This document shows positions 11,701 through 21,631 of a stretch of DNA of 64,000 bases, in pieces. The stretch comes from Eukaryota sp. TZLM1-RC (lineage: Eukaryota > Metamonada: BaSk clade). The stretch lies in assembly GCA_040285825.1 (NCBI GenBank), contig JAUPSS010000002.1, forward strand, positions 1,674,001 to 1,738,000, read 5' to 3'. The notes under the pieces are model-generated. The model saw only the letters and a list, made by a program, of their open reading frames with translations, ran no database searches and was not told the origin of the DNA. The translations under genes were made by a program, and so were the position numbers. Position 1 is the stretch's first letter; each line of letters begins with the position of its first letter.

Positions 11701-12768
11701 TTATCTTATTTCTTTGCAACAGGAAATTGAAACTCTTTCACCCAATATTTGGTCTAAATTTTTCCCCTCTGATATTGTGGAACTTCTTCCAAGAAGCTTG
11801 CTCTCCTTACCACTGACTTTTGCAAAATTGCAGAAAAAATCTTGAAAGTTTTAGAAAACTTGGATTATATTGTACGTTTTAGCTTGGCTAAAGAAAAAAA
11901 TCCCGTTTTTGCAAACTTTTTGATTGATCTTGAAGACAGTTGCTCAAGTAGCCTAATCTCCCAAATTCCCAACATTTTGGCCTTCTACTTAATGATCACC
12001 AATGGACCACTGCAATGAGAATGAGATGTTTTCTATGGCCTTGTTCTTTACCAAATGATTTAATTTGTCGCTGCAAGAGTGTTGTTATGCTTTCCCATAT
12101 TTTAAACTGTAAGTATTTCATAACTTATCGCTCAATTGTTCATGACTCAGCTCGTGATCAATTATATGCCATGTGCAAAAGTTTCAATATAGCGGCATTT
12201 ATTGAGCCATTAGTACGTAAGCTGTCTTCAGATCAAACTGATGATTCCTTTGGTAAAAGAAGGGCAGATTTAGTAGCTCCAGGGATCGATGGTGTTCTCA
12301 ATGTTGTAGATGTTGTCTCAGTTGATGTTTGCAAAAATTCTGCTGCTCGTTTAGTGTATTCCGCTGAGCAGCCGTTATCTAACGCCGAAAAACAGAAGAT
12401 AAAAAAATATGAAGAACCTTTGGCACAGTTAGGTAGAGTGGAACATGTGAAATATCAGTTTGTGCCGTTTGCAATTTCTCTTTTTGGCAATATTGTACCT
12501 TCAGGGTTGCACTTTTTTGACAATTTCAAAAAAGTGTTACTGAATAGGTCTGGTAAAACAATGAACTCCACTTTCTGGTTAAATAGAATTGTTTTTTTGC
12601 ATTTTCAAGTCTATTCCAACAATGATTTCAAAGGCACTTTTAGCTATTGGTGTAGAATATGAACGAAATGCTGTGAGTAGGTTTTGTAATAGTGACGCTT
12701 GTTTGGAGGATATTGAATTCTAGATGGGTTTTTTTATTTCAATAAATATTCCAGTTGAAAAAAACAGA
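11700..12768 (+). mobile_element. Family II RLE retrotransposon, 5'-truncated
   Basis: Aligns with the family II copies at 5.4 kb and 61.7 kb. The 12015-12662 frame holds the CRCKSVVMLSHILNC knuckle, YRSIVHDSARDQ, the endonuclease core (RRADLVAPGIDG, then DVVSVDVCK, then KIKKYEEPL) and the hydrophobic C-terminal segment. A frameshift near 12595 separates the ACLEDIEF ending, which stops at 12721. The family 3' terminus (TTTCAATAAATATTCCAG) follows. Confidence 0.85.
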
Positions 12769-12889
12769 TTGAATTAAATCTTTGTTTTTGTGATCTTGTA
12801 GGAAGGTTAACAAGCAGAAATGAACATTATTGTAGAGTTGATGATAAAAATAACATTTTGAATCATCAATCCTCTGATAATGAATTGCT

Positions 12890-13605
12890 AAGTTCGTTAA
12901 TTATTATCAAAAGAAAAATGTATATGTTCGAATTCATCTCAACCCACTTTGCGCCATGCTCTGAATTGTTCTAAATTGATAACTTATCGTTCTTCACTAC
13001 ATGATGCTGTCAGAGACACTGTTTTCAATATGGCACAAACTGCAAGAATATCGTGTATCAAAGAGCCTCTGCTGAAGGAAACACTGTCATTGAATAATTT
13101 TGGTTCTGATGATAGAGGTGATGTATACTGTGATTTGATTGATAATTCTGAAGCTGTTGTTGATTTTGTCTCCTGTAATGTTGCAAATGACACTTTGGTT
13201 CACAGAAGAAAACTTAATTCTGTGACTGCTCTTGATTTTAAAGCAAAAGAGAAACATAGAAAATATTATAAAGATATTGAAGAGGCTAATGCCGATAGAA
13301 ATACACAGCTGGTTTTTATTGCTTTTCCATTTTCGATAAATGGAAGATTATCAGATGAAGCAGAATTTTTGTTGAATGACTTCCAAAAAATGGTTCAAGT
13401 AAAAACAATGATAAGATTTGACATTTTTTTATGGCGTTCTCGGATTCAATTTGTTGTTAATAGATTAGCTCGGTTTTTCAATCGAATAAGAGAAGCTTTA
13501 GCTAGACAGCAAGCAGATCAAGATTTTGTAGAGGAAATCTTGGTTCATTGAATTTTGTCCCATTAGTTATGAATTAATTTTATTAAGTGTGCAAGATGAA
13601 TAAAA
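12890..13605 (+). mobile_element. Family I RLE retrotransposon 3' fragment
   Basis: The frame 12949-13551 (200 aa) covers the second half of the CCHC knuckle and YRSSLHDAVRDTVF. It then has the endonuclease core RGDVYCDLIDNSEAVVDFVS, the Lys motif FKAKEKHRKY, and the family I terminus QQADQDFVEEILVH with its natural stop. No frameshift is seen in this part. 5'-truncated. Confidence 0.87.
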
Positions 13606-13609
13606 AAAT

Positions 13610-13910
13610 CGATCCCCACCTTGTTGGAAGTGTTTCTGGATTTCTTTCAAAAATCTCGTTCTTCGAAATATGACAGATTAGGGAAAAAGGCTGTCACCAT
13701 TTCAAACCCAAATAATAGCTTCTTCACCATTAACCATGTGTTTAATTGTAACGATAAATACCATTATATTTTTGTCTCCTAATAAAAAAATCAACTTTGT
13801 TCCGTCGCAGGACTCGGCGATCTTCATAAGTTACTAACTGTTTAAGGACTGATCTGCGAACAAAATCTGAATCATTAGTTTCTTCTTCGGTCGGTACCCA
13901 CTGCAGGGGC
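13610..13910 (-). pseudogene. Family B Fanzor-like fragment
   Basis: On the minus strand, broken frames match the family B Fanzor copy at 60.4-60.9 kb. They include a conserved block around 13780-13830 (the RRxKFDFFI region; shared DNA such as GCAGGACTCGGCGATC) and FLKEIQKHF near 13630. Only the stretch between RuvC-I and RuvC-II is present, with stops. It lies directly between retroelement fragments. Confidence 0.6.
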
Positions 13911-13914
13911 TATA

Positions 13915-14030
13915 ATATGCATCCCTTTTGAAATAGAAAATGAAATTCTATTCCGTCAAAATAGTTTATTAATAATTTTTTTAATGATCTGGGCAAAATA
14001 TGTTAGAAAAGATTAATTGAGTTTTATTTC
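13915..14030 (-). mobile_element. Short RLE retroelement remnant
   Basis: Minus-strand codons resemble the WQNRIVFSIFKG block near the end of the family III endonuclease region. Too short to place in a subfamily. Confidence 0.4.
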
Positions 14031-14189
14031 GAGAGAAAAACCACTCAACTGACTACAAAAATGGGCATTATAAGTATTAAGCTCCTTGTTACTTATCAAA
14101 ATTAAATATTCATAGTTGGAGTCTTGGTTTAGAATACCTAGGAGTACAGTGAGTCTGAAGTATTGATTGTAGAGAAATTTCCTCTTACT

Positions 14190-14540
14190 TCACACATGTG
14201 GAGAATGAGCATAAATGGTGGGATATTCAATCACTCGTAGTGACTCAAGCATTGAATTAAACTCAATAGTTGGATTAAGATCAATATAAACCTTGTTTTG
14301 GTTTTGTGTTTCATCTAAAATCACAAACTTAAGGAGTTCCAACCGTGCAACATGACTAGCACCTATTCTGATTCTCAGAGAGGTGTCAACCATGGCTGCT
14401 TCCAATGCCGACAAAAGAGATTTATTGGATGGAACCATGATGGTTGTTGAGATTGATCCTACAAACACAAGTTCCACCTTCCATAGGATAACTCCATTGT
14501 GAAACACTCTTTGAGTGAGAGCAAGTTCTACAGTCCCAAC
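14190..14540 (-). pseudogene. BCD1/ZNHIT6-like C-terminal fragment
   Basis: The minus strand encodes ALTQRVFHNGVILWKVE, SNKSLLSALEAA, LNPTIEFNSMLESL and VIEYPTI. That order of a WKVE strand, an NKSLL helix and a final EYPTI matches the C-terminal domain of BCD1/ZNHIT6, a factor for box C/D snoRNP assembly. The N-terminal HIT zinc finger is not found upstream. Instead the frame runs at about 14540 into minus-strand retroelement sequence (IVFSVYKG, the NRIVFSIFKG block) with a stop at 14577. I infer a gene truncated by insertion, or an exon whose partner I cannot find. Confidence 0.5.
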
Positions 14541-14610
14541 CATTTTACAAAGACCTTTGTACACACTGAAGACAATTCAATTGGTCCAGAAATTGAACCT
14601 AAATGAAGGG
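14541..14610 (-). mobile_element. RLE retroelement remnant abutting the BCD1-like fragment
   Basis: Minus-strand FNFWTN-stop-IVFSVYKG corresponds to the FWQNRIVFSIFKG block of the RLE elements. It fuses in frame with the BCD1-like sequence. Confidence 0.45.
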
Positions 14611-15215
14611 CCATTTTTAATGATGAAATCATTAACTTCAACCAACAACAAGGTTACCTCAGGTATTAATGGTCTTTTTAAGCAAATTGCAAGATCATTA
14701 AATTTCACAGTTTTCTTCGTTTAGTTGAACCTGCCAAATATGACATTGAAGAAGGTTTAGGTAAAAGAAAGAGATTTATGTACGAATACAAATTTTTAAA
14801 CAAATAGACCCACTACAGTAGTTGAAATAGGGGTTTGGGAAAACGTTTTCGAACAGAACAGTGTTGCCACGTGTAAATTAACAAAGAGGAGTTTGACTGA
14901 ATGTTCAGAGGGGTTGCGAACGATCGGAATTCTAACATTAACAAAAACCTTCGGACAACCGTAGATTGTCGTGAAAGAATTGAATTGTGCAAAACTTATG
15001 TCAGCACTATAATTGATTTGAAAATGGATTTAAATGTTACACTTACTTACTATTTTGAAGATATTAAGAACTACAAAAAAGTGAACATAGTGCCGTTGTA
15101 ATATCTAATGTTATTGACTTGAAAGAACAATGTCAAAGAATTGACAATAATACCTGGATTTACAACGCTAGGATTAACAACTTCAGACAAAAAAGATAAT
15201 GATGAACAATAAACA
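14610..15215. other. No supported gene
   Basis: Contains a 66-codon plus-strand frame (14901-15101) and shorter ones, with no recognised domain and no retroelement motif I can name. Confidence 0.4.
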
Positions 15216-15219
15216 AATG

Positions 15220-15549
15220 TTATGAAGACTGTCGATATGACTGCAACCTCCTTATTGCAGTCTCTATATCAGCATTGGAGGATATACAACTATGATAAAA
15301 TGATATAATATCATCTATTGAGTTCTGTCGAAAAACTTCTTTTGGAGGTTCCAGTGGTTTAGAGCGTTCCATTGGTATATGTTCTGTAACAGAGGACCGC
15401 CGTGCTGGTTTATGATGAAAGGATCTACGTTCTTCTGCAGCTTTAAGCATACTACTCAGTAATGCTGCATTTGATGATGGTTCAATCGTATCCTCAATGG
15501 ACTCTGTTTCGAGTAGATCATCTTGAGTGAATTGAGAATTGTTGGCCAT
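15220..15549 (-). CDS. Small hydrophilic Ser-rich protein, unknown
   Basis: A 109-aa frame starting MANNSQFTQDD. It has an acidic N-terminus, a basic Ser-rich middle (HHKPARRSSV) and a C-terminal helix (ISFYHSCISSNADIETAIRRL). Composition and codon use look like a host protein and no transposon motif is present. I do not recognise the family. It is transcribed away from the PH-domain gene, with a retroelement remnant between them. Confidence 0.5.
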   Translation of the reverse strand: MANNSQFTQDDLLETESIEDTIEPSSNAALLSSMLKAAEERRSFHHKPARRSSVTEHIPMERSKPLEPPKEVFRQNSIDDIISFYHSCISSNADIETAIRRLQSYRQSS

Positions 15550-15589
15550 TGTAATTGAATTGAATGATAGTTTTTTGTTTCAATTTTGA

Positions 15590-15958
15590 TCTATTTCAAT
15601 AAAAAGCTATACGATGAATGATAATAGTGATGACATTTTATCTGGATTAGAAAAAACCTTTATTGTAGGGGATGTGATGTCTGTTGACCCTCGTCATGTC
15701 TCTAATGAAAAGTTAGCTAATTCTGAAGTTCATAAGCTTGCAAATGCTGACAGCTTCAAAATCAAAAAATATGATGAACCTTTATGCAAATTGCTCAGCC
15801 CACAGCATGCAAAATACAAAATAAATATTATTGTATCCATCTGGATTTTCTCTATTGGTTCAATTGCTCCTAGAAATTTACGTTTTCTGGCAAATTTTGA
15901 ACTGATTGTTAAACAAAAGACCAATAGAAATTTGAACAAATTCATTTGGCAAAATTGA
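15590..15958 (+). mobile_element. Family III-like RLE fragment
   Basis: The frame 15614-15958 encodes the endonuclease core VGDVMSVDPRHVSNEKL, FKIKKYDEPL and LLSPQHAKY, ending at NKFIWQN. It is close to the 410-aa copy at 1.4-2.7 kb. Part of the core is lost near 15660. It lies only 30 nt before the PH-protein start. Confidence 0.75.
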
Positions 15959-15988
15959 ATTTGGAAATACCTTCAATCCTTTTTAACC

Positions 15989-18019
15989 ATGAAACCAAGC
16001 CTATCCCAGCTTGAAGAGGCTACTCATCTTTTATCAGCTGTTCTTGACACTACCGAGCGACGTAGATATTTAAACCCCATCGATATTGATCTTTCTGATT
16101 CTTCAGATGATGAAGACCTTTCTCATGTTCCACAATCTCCTATATTTCGCCGGAAACCCACAACTACCAACAATGACTATTTAAATCCCACAACTTCTGT
16201 TACATCTGTACTCTCTAGGTCTACCATCAATTCACCTTCTTTTGGTTCCCCTGCTCCATCTCGTCTTTCTCTCCAGGATTTTGAGGACCAGATGCAACGT
16301 AAATCACACACCATAAACGACGTCACTGCTGCTATTCGTTCCCGACTTCGCTCTTTCCGAATAGACTCTGCTGAAAAATCAAAGCAATTGTTGGAATCAG
16401 AGGCTGAGCAGATTGTCCATAAGTTCCGCCAAAACCAAGCAGAAACCGCCAAACAAATTGCCCACCAACAAACACTGAAGAAGGCAGCTGTCAGTACTTG
16501 GACACCTGTTGTTGAGGAATTTTCAAAGAAGAGAAACTTAATAGAAACTCCCTTGGGTCAACAATGCAGGAAGAAGGGAGAGGTTTGGTTGAACCACAAC
16601 CGCAATGAAGGGGGAATTGTTCTGGCTAGATATTTGTTTAAGCAGTATTGGAAGAACCATGGTCCAAGGCTGCTGGACCAGTTGATTTATTTGGAGAGTT
16701 CAAAATGCTTATTTTGCTTGAGATCACTTTGTCTTTTATTTGATTTGAAAAGTTATTTAAAAAAAGAAATTGGTGAATTACCACCTGGAGTTTGTTGTGT
16801 GGTAGATGGAGATGATTTGATTGAGTTATCACCTTATGAAAGATCGACTGTGGTTCTTGATTGGTTTAAGAAGATATTACTTGAAGTCATTGAGTACAAT
16901 AGTGAATTAATCAATGATGCGGTAGAAGAACGAAGAAGGGAACTCGATACAGAAATTAGTTTATTTGAGTTGCATGATGATTATTCTTTTAATCTGATGG
17001 AGTTTTTGGAATCTACAAGGGTTGCTGCATCAACAAAAATGGAGCAATTTGACTTGATGATGAGAGACTATGAAGAACTTCAAGCAATATCAAGCAAGAA
17101 AGAGCATGATTTGATGTTTGAAGAGGACAAACGAAGGGTCAAATACTATCAAAGTCAAGAAGAGTCTCAAAGAAATGAACTGGCTTCTATGAAATCTGCT
17201 GCTCTCCACGCCAGAAACTACTTAATCGCACAACATGAGGCCCAGGCAAGAGAGCTTCGGTTAATGAAGGAAGAAGAGCGAAATAGGTGCAGGGTAGTTA
17301 GGAAACGGAAGCTCAAACTTCGGCAGCTTCAGTTGGCTCGACTCCAGGAACTTTCTGCTTTGAAGGAGGCCAAGGAAAATAAGGAAAGGAACCGGGAACG
17401 AAGCAGTAGTGTTGTGTCAACCATCAGTAGTGATGAAGAACAAGTATCAAAGCCTCTGAGTCAGGAGAAACAAGCAATTGCTGAAAAATTCAAAGCAAGA
17501 GCCCAGACAATGGCAATAAAAAAGTCAATTCAGCAAGAAGAAGAAAAAAAGAAAAAAGATTATGAATCAAAGTTGAGGAACCAAGTTCTTCTAGAAGGTG
17601 CCACTCTTACCAAGTATTCCAGTAGAGGTAATCCTAGCTCAAGGTTTTTTTGGTTTGATGAAGACTTTTACAGTCTTAATTGGAGGTCTACCAAGGCTAA
17701 AAATGATTCTTCGTCTAATAGTATAGTGTTTTCTGATATTTCTGCACTCAAAAGGGGATGTGACAGTGAAGTTTTTTCAATGCAGGATAGTTCTAGATTA
17801 CGACCTAATTGTTGTTTTACGCTTGTTGCTTCTGATAGGTCCTTGGACTTAGAAGCACAAGATCCGATTCAAGCTGAAGATTGGTGCACGGCTATCCAGA
17901 GTCTTATCAGTCAACGAACGTTGTCTAGGAATCGACAGAGGTCAGCTACTGTTACTCAAGGGAGCATAGGAAGAATTGGGTCTTTGCGACATAGTCAGTC
18001 TGTCAGTAGCCTGCATTAG
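15989..18019 (+). CDS. Coiled-coil protein with C-terminal PH domain
   Basis: A 676-aa uninterrupted protein. The first ~110 residues are Ser/Pro/acidic and probably disordered (DLSDSSDDEDLSHV). A globular helical region follows to about residue 310, then a long charged coiled coil (about 340-545, many E, K, Q and R). A PH domain covers about 550-645: GATLTKYSSRG, then RFFWFDEDFYSLNW, ending in the typical C-terminal helix with Trp (AEDWCTAIQSLI). PH domains usually bind phosphoinositides or partner proteins at membranes, so a cytoskeletal or cortical adaptor role is a reasonable inference. The exact family is not recognised. Confidence 0.75.
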   Translation: MKPSLSQLEEATHLLSAVLDTTERRRYLNPIDIDLSDSSDDEDLSHVPQSPIFRRKPTTTNNDYLNPTTSVTSVLSRSTINSPSFGSPAPSRLSLQDFEDQMQRKSHTINDVTAAIRSRLRSFRIDSAEKSKQLLESEAEQIVHKFRQNQAETAKQIAHQQTLKKAAVSTWTPVVEEFSKKRNLIETPLGQQCRKKGEVWLNHNRNEGGIVLARYLFKQYWKNHGPRLLDQLIYLESSKCLFCLRSLCLLFDLKSYLKKEIGELPPGVCCVVDGDDLIELSPYERSTVVLDWFKKILLEVIEYNSELINDAVEERRRELDTEISLFELHDDYSFNLMEFLESTRVAASTKMEQFDLMMRDYEELQAISSKKEHDLMFEEDKRRVKYYQSQEESQRNELASMKSAALHARNYLIAQHEAQARELRLMKEEERNRCRVVRKRKLKLRQLQLARLQELSALKEAKENKERNRERSSSVVSTISSDEEQVSKPLSQEKQAIAEKFKARAQTMAIKKSIQQEEEKKKKDYESKLRNQVLLEGATLTKYSSRGNPSSRFFWFDEDFYSLNWRSTKAKNDSSSNSIVFSDISALKRGCDSEVFSMQDSSRLRPNCCFTLVASDRSLDLEAQDPIQAEDWCTAIQSLISQRTLSRNRQRSATVTQGSIGRIGSLRHSQSVSSLH

Positions 18020-18734
18020 TGTATTATAAATTTAATAATCAATATTGTTTATTATTATCCACCAAAATTACTACAAAGTTGTTAACAATTAGCTTGTTAA
18101 ACACCGATGTATGCAAACTCCAAAATAGAGATGCACATATTGGGCTCAATAAGTCGTAAACTAAACCCAAAACAGTTCATGAAAGTTTTATTTGAAAAAT
18201 ACCATCACTTTTGCCTAAGCAGTGAACATTGCCAAAGTTGGTTCACAAAATGTTTCAAACTTTTTTAATTTTCGTAAATAAAATTCAGTTTTAATTTTCA
18301 AAAATATAGACTATGTCTGAAAGTGAGTTTCTTCTCCTGGCGGTAAACATAAAATGTTACAATATTTGGGGTTTAATCCAAAGATTGATGGTACTGTGTC
18401 TTACCTATTGCCATAAATTCCACATTACGGGCCAAACATGTTGAACCTAGATCGTAGACTGAATTTGTTTATTGGAATGGTGTGCAGTAGATCAACCATA
18501 GAAATGATCGAGGCAAATATTTGATTGGTGTAGAAATCAAGCAAAAAAGAAACGTCAATCAACATAACAAACGAACAATAATAAATCAGTTTAGTAATCT
18601 GTATCATCTTTATGCTATTTGTAATTCATTTCTCTGCATATGAGTACTGTGATTAACTAACAACGGTTACTTAAATTGAACAATTAAAATAAAAATAAAC
18701 CTATTAAAAATAATATTTTCTAACTGAAAACTGT
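18020..18734. other. Intergenic, no supported gene
   Basis: AT-rich spacer between two convergent genes (PH protein on plus, kinase on minus). No retroelement or RNA gene seen. Confidence 0.5.
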
Positions 18735-20534
18735 TTATTTCCTAAATTCAACCCTACATTGAAAAGCTTCAATTTTTAACACCTCAAACTTTCGTTCAGG
18801 AACCAATTCACCAGGATTCCCTTGGTATGCAACAGCTCCCAAATTCTCAACCCCCTTGCCCCGATCTGCAAGCTCAAGGTCATGACAACCCGTCAGTCTT
18901 CTTGTAAGACAAAAACCCCCAGAAATACCTGTACGTTTAACAGGGAAAATAACAGAAGAAGAGGATGATAATCTAAACAAAAAGGTGCTGCTGCTACAGG
19001 TGTTAACACAACCAAAACCTTTGGGTAAATACCCACCAAAAGTGGTTCCAGCCAATGTTTCAATTAGTAATAACAGGTGTGGAATTCCGACAAGATCTTC
19101 TACATCAAGACAGACACCAGGACCGGACAAGATAGATCTTACAGGGGAAGATATTTGAACTTTTTGACCAAATGAAATTAATTTAGGACCAAAGCAACTT
19201 TGTTGGACCAATTGGTTAAAGTATAAATTTACTGCAGGAGACTTTGTGGTTTTCAATTTTAATTCCAATTCTTTGATTTTGTTATTTGCTAGAGACAGCT
19301 CTGACTCAAGTTTACTCTTTTGCTCTTTAACTTGAGTGTTCTGAGTTACCCTGCTGTCCAATTTGTCCAATAAAGCTGCAATTTGTGCATTTTTGGCATC
19401 GAGTTCACTTTGTAATTGAGATATCGTTGAGTTTGGCTCTTCAATTTGAACATCAGATAAACCTGATTCACAATGTTGCATGGAAGAATCAACATTAGAT
19501 AGCTCAAATTCCAGCTTCTCTATTTTGGTTTCTAAATTCGAAATCTGTATTCGTTGTTTTTTGACAAGCTCTTCTTTTTCATTTTCAGAAACATCTGATG
19601 ATAAATATCCTTGAAGATTCTCAAGAACTGAAAGAATACGACCTAATGAAGGTCTACGTTGAGGGTCTGGATGGCAACAGTCAATAATGATGGACTCAAG
19701 GGATTGAGGGGTGTCTTGGGGAAAAGAAAACTCTGGATTATTCATTTTAGCTTTAATTAAAGCTAATTGATTTAGTTTTTTGAATGCTATTTCTCCACAT
19801 AACATTTCAAATAATATTACCCCTAGACTATAAACATCGGATTCAGGACAAACTTTTTCGTCAAACACTTCAATTCCAGCATACTTGGGAGTAAACCTCA
19901 AAGTATTGGTGTCATTGTTGCTTAACAATTTGGCTGTTCCAAAATCACATAATTTAATCTCTGAATTTACTAACAAAATGTTTTGGGGTTTCAGATCACC
20001 GTGAATTGTTTGTCGAGAATGCAGAAAGATAAGTCCATGTACAACATCTATAGCATTACGAAGAGTTTGATATGACAATATGGAAGGAACTTTGACAGTG
20101 CCACTTCCCTTCTCCATAACGATGGACAACCGATCACCTTCAAGATATGTAAGTCCAAAAACACGGAGTATAGATGGATGATTTAAGTTGATCAATGTCT
20201 TGAGTTCCTGTTTGAGTTTTCTAGACTCTTTGTCATTGGATAACCTTATTGCTTTGAGGGCAACCTCCTTTCCATACCAATGTGCTTCGTATACAGTCGC
20301 AGATCCTCCTTCACCAATTATTTTTCCGATTTGGATTTCACTGTTAGGGATATCATTTAAGTGATCGCTGTCCCAACGGAGTTCATTTCGACAAAGTGGA
20401 CAGGAGAAATTTTGTGCAAAGCATGTATGACAAAGAAAATGCGCATTTGAGCAATTCAGAACCGGTTTTACGGAAGATTGAGGGTTGTCGCAGGAAACGC
20501 ATATCATGCTAGGATCTTTGTTGAGAGAAAACAT
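18735..20534 (-). CDS. RING-finger protein kinase (TKL-like)
   Basis: 599 aa. A RING-type zinc finger lies at residues 12-48 (C12, C15, C28, H32, C35, C38, C45, C48). The kinase domain (about 68-310) has the glycine loop GEGGSATV, Lys94 in VALK, catalytic loop HGDLKPQN (Asp180) and DFGTAK (Asp197). These are all the catalytic residues, with HGD instead of HRD. A coiled coil follows at about 320-440, then a ~160-residue C-terminal region I cannot assign. RING plus kinase in one chain suggests a signalling protein that may join ubiquitin transfer to phosphorylation; this is inferred from domains only. It ends convergent with the PH gene and lies 157 nt downstream of RPS15A on the same strand. 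Confidence 0.85.
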   Translation of the reverse strand: MFSLNKDPSMICVSCDNPQSSVKPVLNCSNAHFLCHTCFAQNFSCPLCRNELRWDSDHLNDIPNSEIQIGKIIGEGGSATVYEAHWYGKEVALKAIRLSNDKESRKLKQELKTLINLNHPSILRVFGLTYLEGDRLSIVMEKGSGTVKVPSILSYQTLRNAIDVVHGLIFLHSRQTIHGDLKPQNILLVNSEIKLCDFGTAKLLSNNDTNTLRFTPKYAGIEVFDEKVCPESDVYSLGVILFEMLCGEIAFKKLNQLALIKAKMNNPEFSFPQDTPQSLESIIIDCCHPDPQRRPSLGRILSVLENLQGYLSSDVSENEKEELVKKQRIQISNLETKIEKLEFELSNVDSSMQHCESGLSDVQIEEPNSTISQLQSELDAKNAQIAALLDKLDSRVTQNTQVKEQKSKLESELSLANNKIKELELKLKTTKSPAVNLYFNQLVQQSCFGPKLISFGQKVQISSPVRSILSGPGVCLDVEDLVGIPHLLLLIETLAGTTFGGYLPKGFGCVNTCSSSTFLFRLSSSSSVIFPVKRTGISGGFCLTRRLTGCHDLELADRGKGVENLGAVAYQGNPGELVPERKFEVLKIEAFQCRVEFRK

Positions 20535-20654
20535 TTGTGGAAAATTTTATTTTTCGATTATATTGTTCCAAACATATTGTAACTTGAAGAGCAGAATAAG
20601 TATTTTTATTGCTATAATCATCTTGGTTCAAAACCAGAATTTGATATAATCAAT

Positions 20655-20666
20655 TTAGGGTTAGGG
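20655..20666. repeat. Two telomere-type hexamers
   Basis: TTAGGGTTAGGG-type sequence lies between the RPS15A stop and the kinase start. It could be a chance motif, or a promoter element of the kind known near ribosomal-protein genes in other eukaryotes. Confidence 0.5.
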
Positions 20667-20691
20667 AAAGGGTCAGTCATCGCATATTGTT

Positions 20692-21223
20692 TTAGAAGAA
20701 ATATCCGAGAATCTTACCACCAGTGTGACGGCGACGAGCTTCTTCGTGATCCATGATACCGTATGAGGTAGTTAAGATGATTTTTCCAAAAAGACGAGAT
20801 GGGAGGAGACGATTGACGTAACTTTCGATTTCGTCAAACTTAACATCGAATCTGGGAGAGATAACGGCACACTTGTTCAGGCGACCAACAAGTTCAACAA
20901 CACATTTACCGGAGCGACGATCATCAACGATTTCAAACTCGCCAATATATCCTGTTGTAAGCAATGTCACAAAAAGCGAAGGTAAATCACACAAACAGAG
21001 GAGTGCCAAAAATATTGGTTTCCACTGTATAATATTGTGACAACAGAGATAAAAACATACCATGCTTCTGCATCTGGCGGAGGAATCTGATAATAACGGA
21101 AGAGACAGGACGGATCAAGACTTGGCGCTTACCCTTACGCTCAGCGTTGAGGATAGAGTTGAGAGCATCATTCAAAGTAGACATGCGAACCTGATGTTAA
21201 AACCTTGGAAGATTGCATACCAT
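20692..21223 (-). CDS. RPS15A: 40S ribosomal protein S15a (uS8), three exons
   Basis: Exons 21223-21221 (the ATG alone), 21190-21061 and 20951-20692. Joined, they give 130 residues, the usual length of eukaryotic uS8. The protein starts [11 protein letters not shown] and continues [42 protein letters not shown] and [20 protein letters not shown], all typical. It binds 18S rRNA in the small subunit. The first exon is only the start codon, followed by a 30-nt intron. Without that exon the protein would begin at Met4. The second intron is 109 nt. Both begin GTATG and end CAG. Confidence 0.97.
20952..21060 (-). other. 109-nt intron 2 of RPS15A
   Basis: Starts GTATGT and ends TTACAACAG. Removal joins KH-G to YIGEFE with a phase-1 glycine codon. 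Confidence 0.93.
21191..21220 (-). other. 30-nt intron 1 of RPS15A
   Basis: Starts GTATGC and ends TTTTAACATCAG. Its removal restores the family N-terminus M-V-R-M exactly. Confidence 0.88.
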
Positions 21224-21577
21224 GATGACTGAACTGGAGAAGAAGAAAAGGATAACTTTTAAATTTCACTCATTTCGATTGTGGTTTTCACTGGAGATCC
21301 ATTATCTGGAATGTCATTTTTTATAGGTTTTATGGTAATTGGTCTGACTTTATTTTCAATTCCTTTAATCTTGACTCTTTATCAGGAGTTAAACAAGGAG
21401 ACCCTTTAGGACCTACCTGTTTTTGTCTTGCAATTCATCCACTCTTGAAAAAACTTGAAGAAGAAAATTCTGACCTTCAAGTGGTAGCCTTATGGATGAC
21501 CTTTCTTGCATTGGTCCAGAAAAGACAATTCATAGAGTTGCTAATGAAGCTGCTACATTGTACCAATCCATATGTCT

Positions 21578-21631
21578 GAATATTTATTGAACATGCACAC
21601 TTAATTAAATTAATTCATAACTAATATGACG
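21578..21631 (-). mobile_element. 54-bp family I 3'-end insertion with 12-bp target duplication
   Basis: Contains only the family I 3' terminus in reverse orientation (TTGAACATGCACACTTAATT). It is flanked by perfect direct repeats ATCCATATGTCT at 21566-21577 and 21632-21643. This is the expected trace of target-primed reverse transcription stopping very early. Confidence 0.88.

Noticed and set aside
12984-13193. 69-aa minus frame, recurring at 55766-55969
   Set aside because: Antisense shadow of the family I endonuclease region.
20655-20666. Telomere-type hexamers as an interstitial telomere
   Set aside because: Only two units, without an interrupted homologue; kept only as a short motif.
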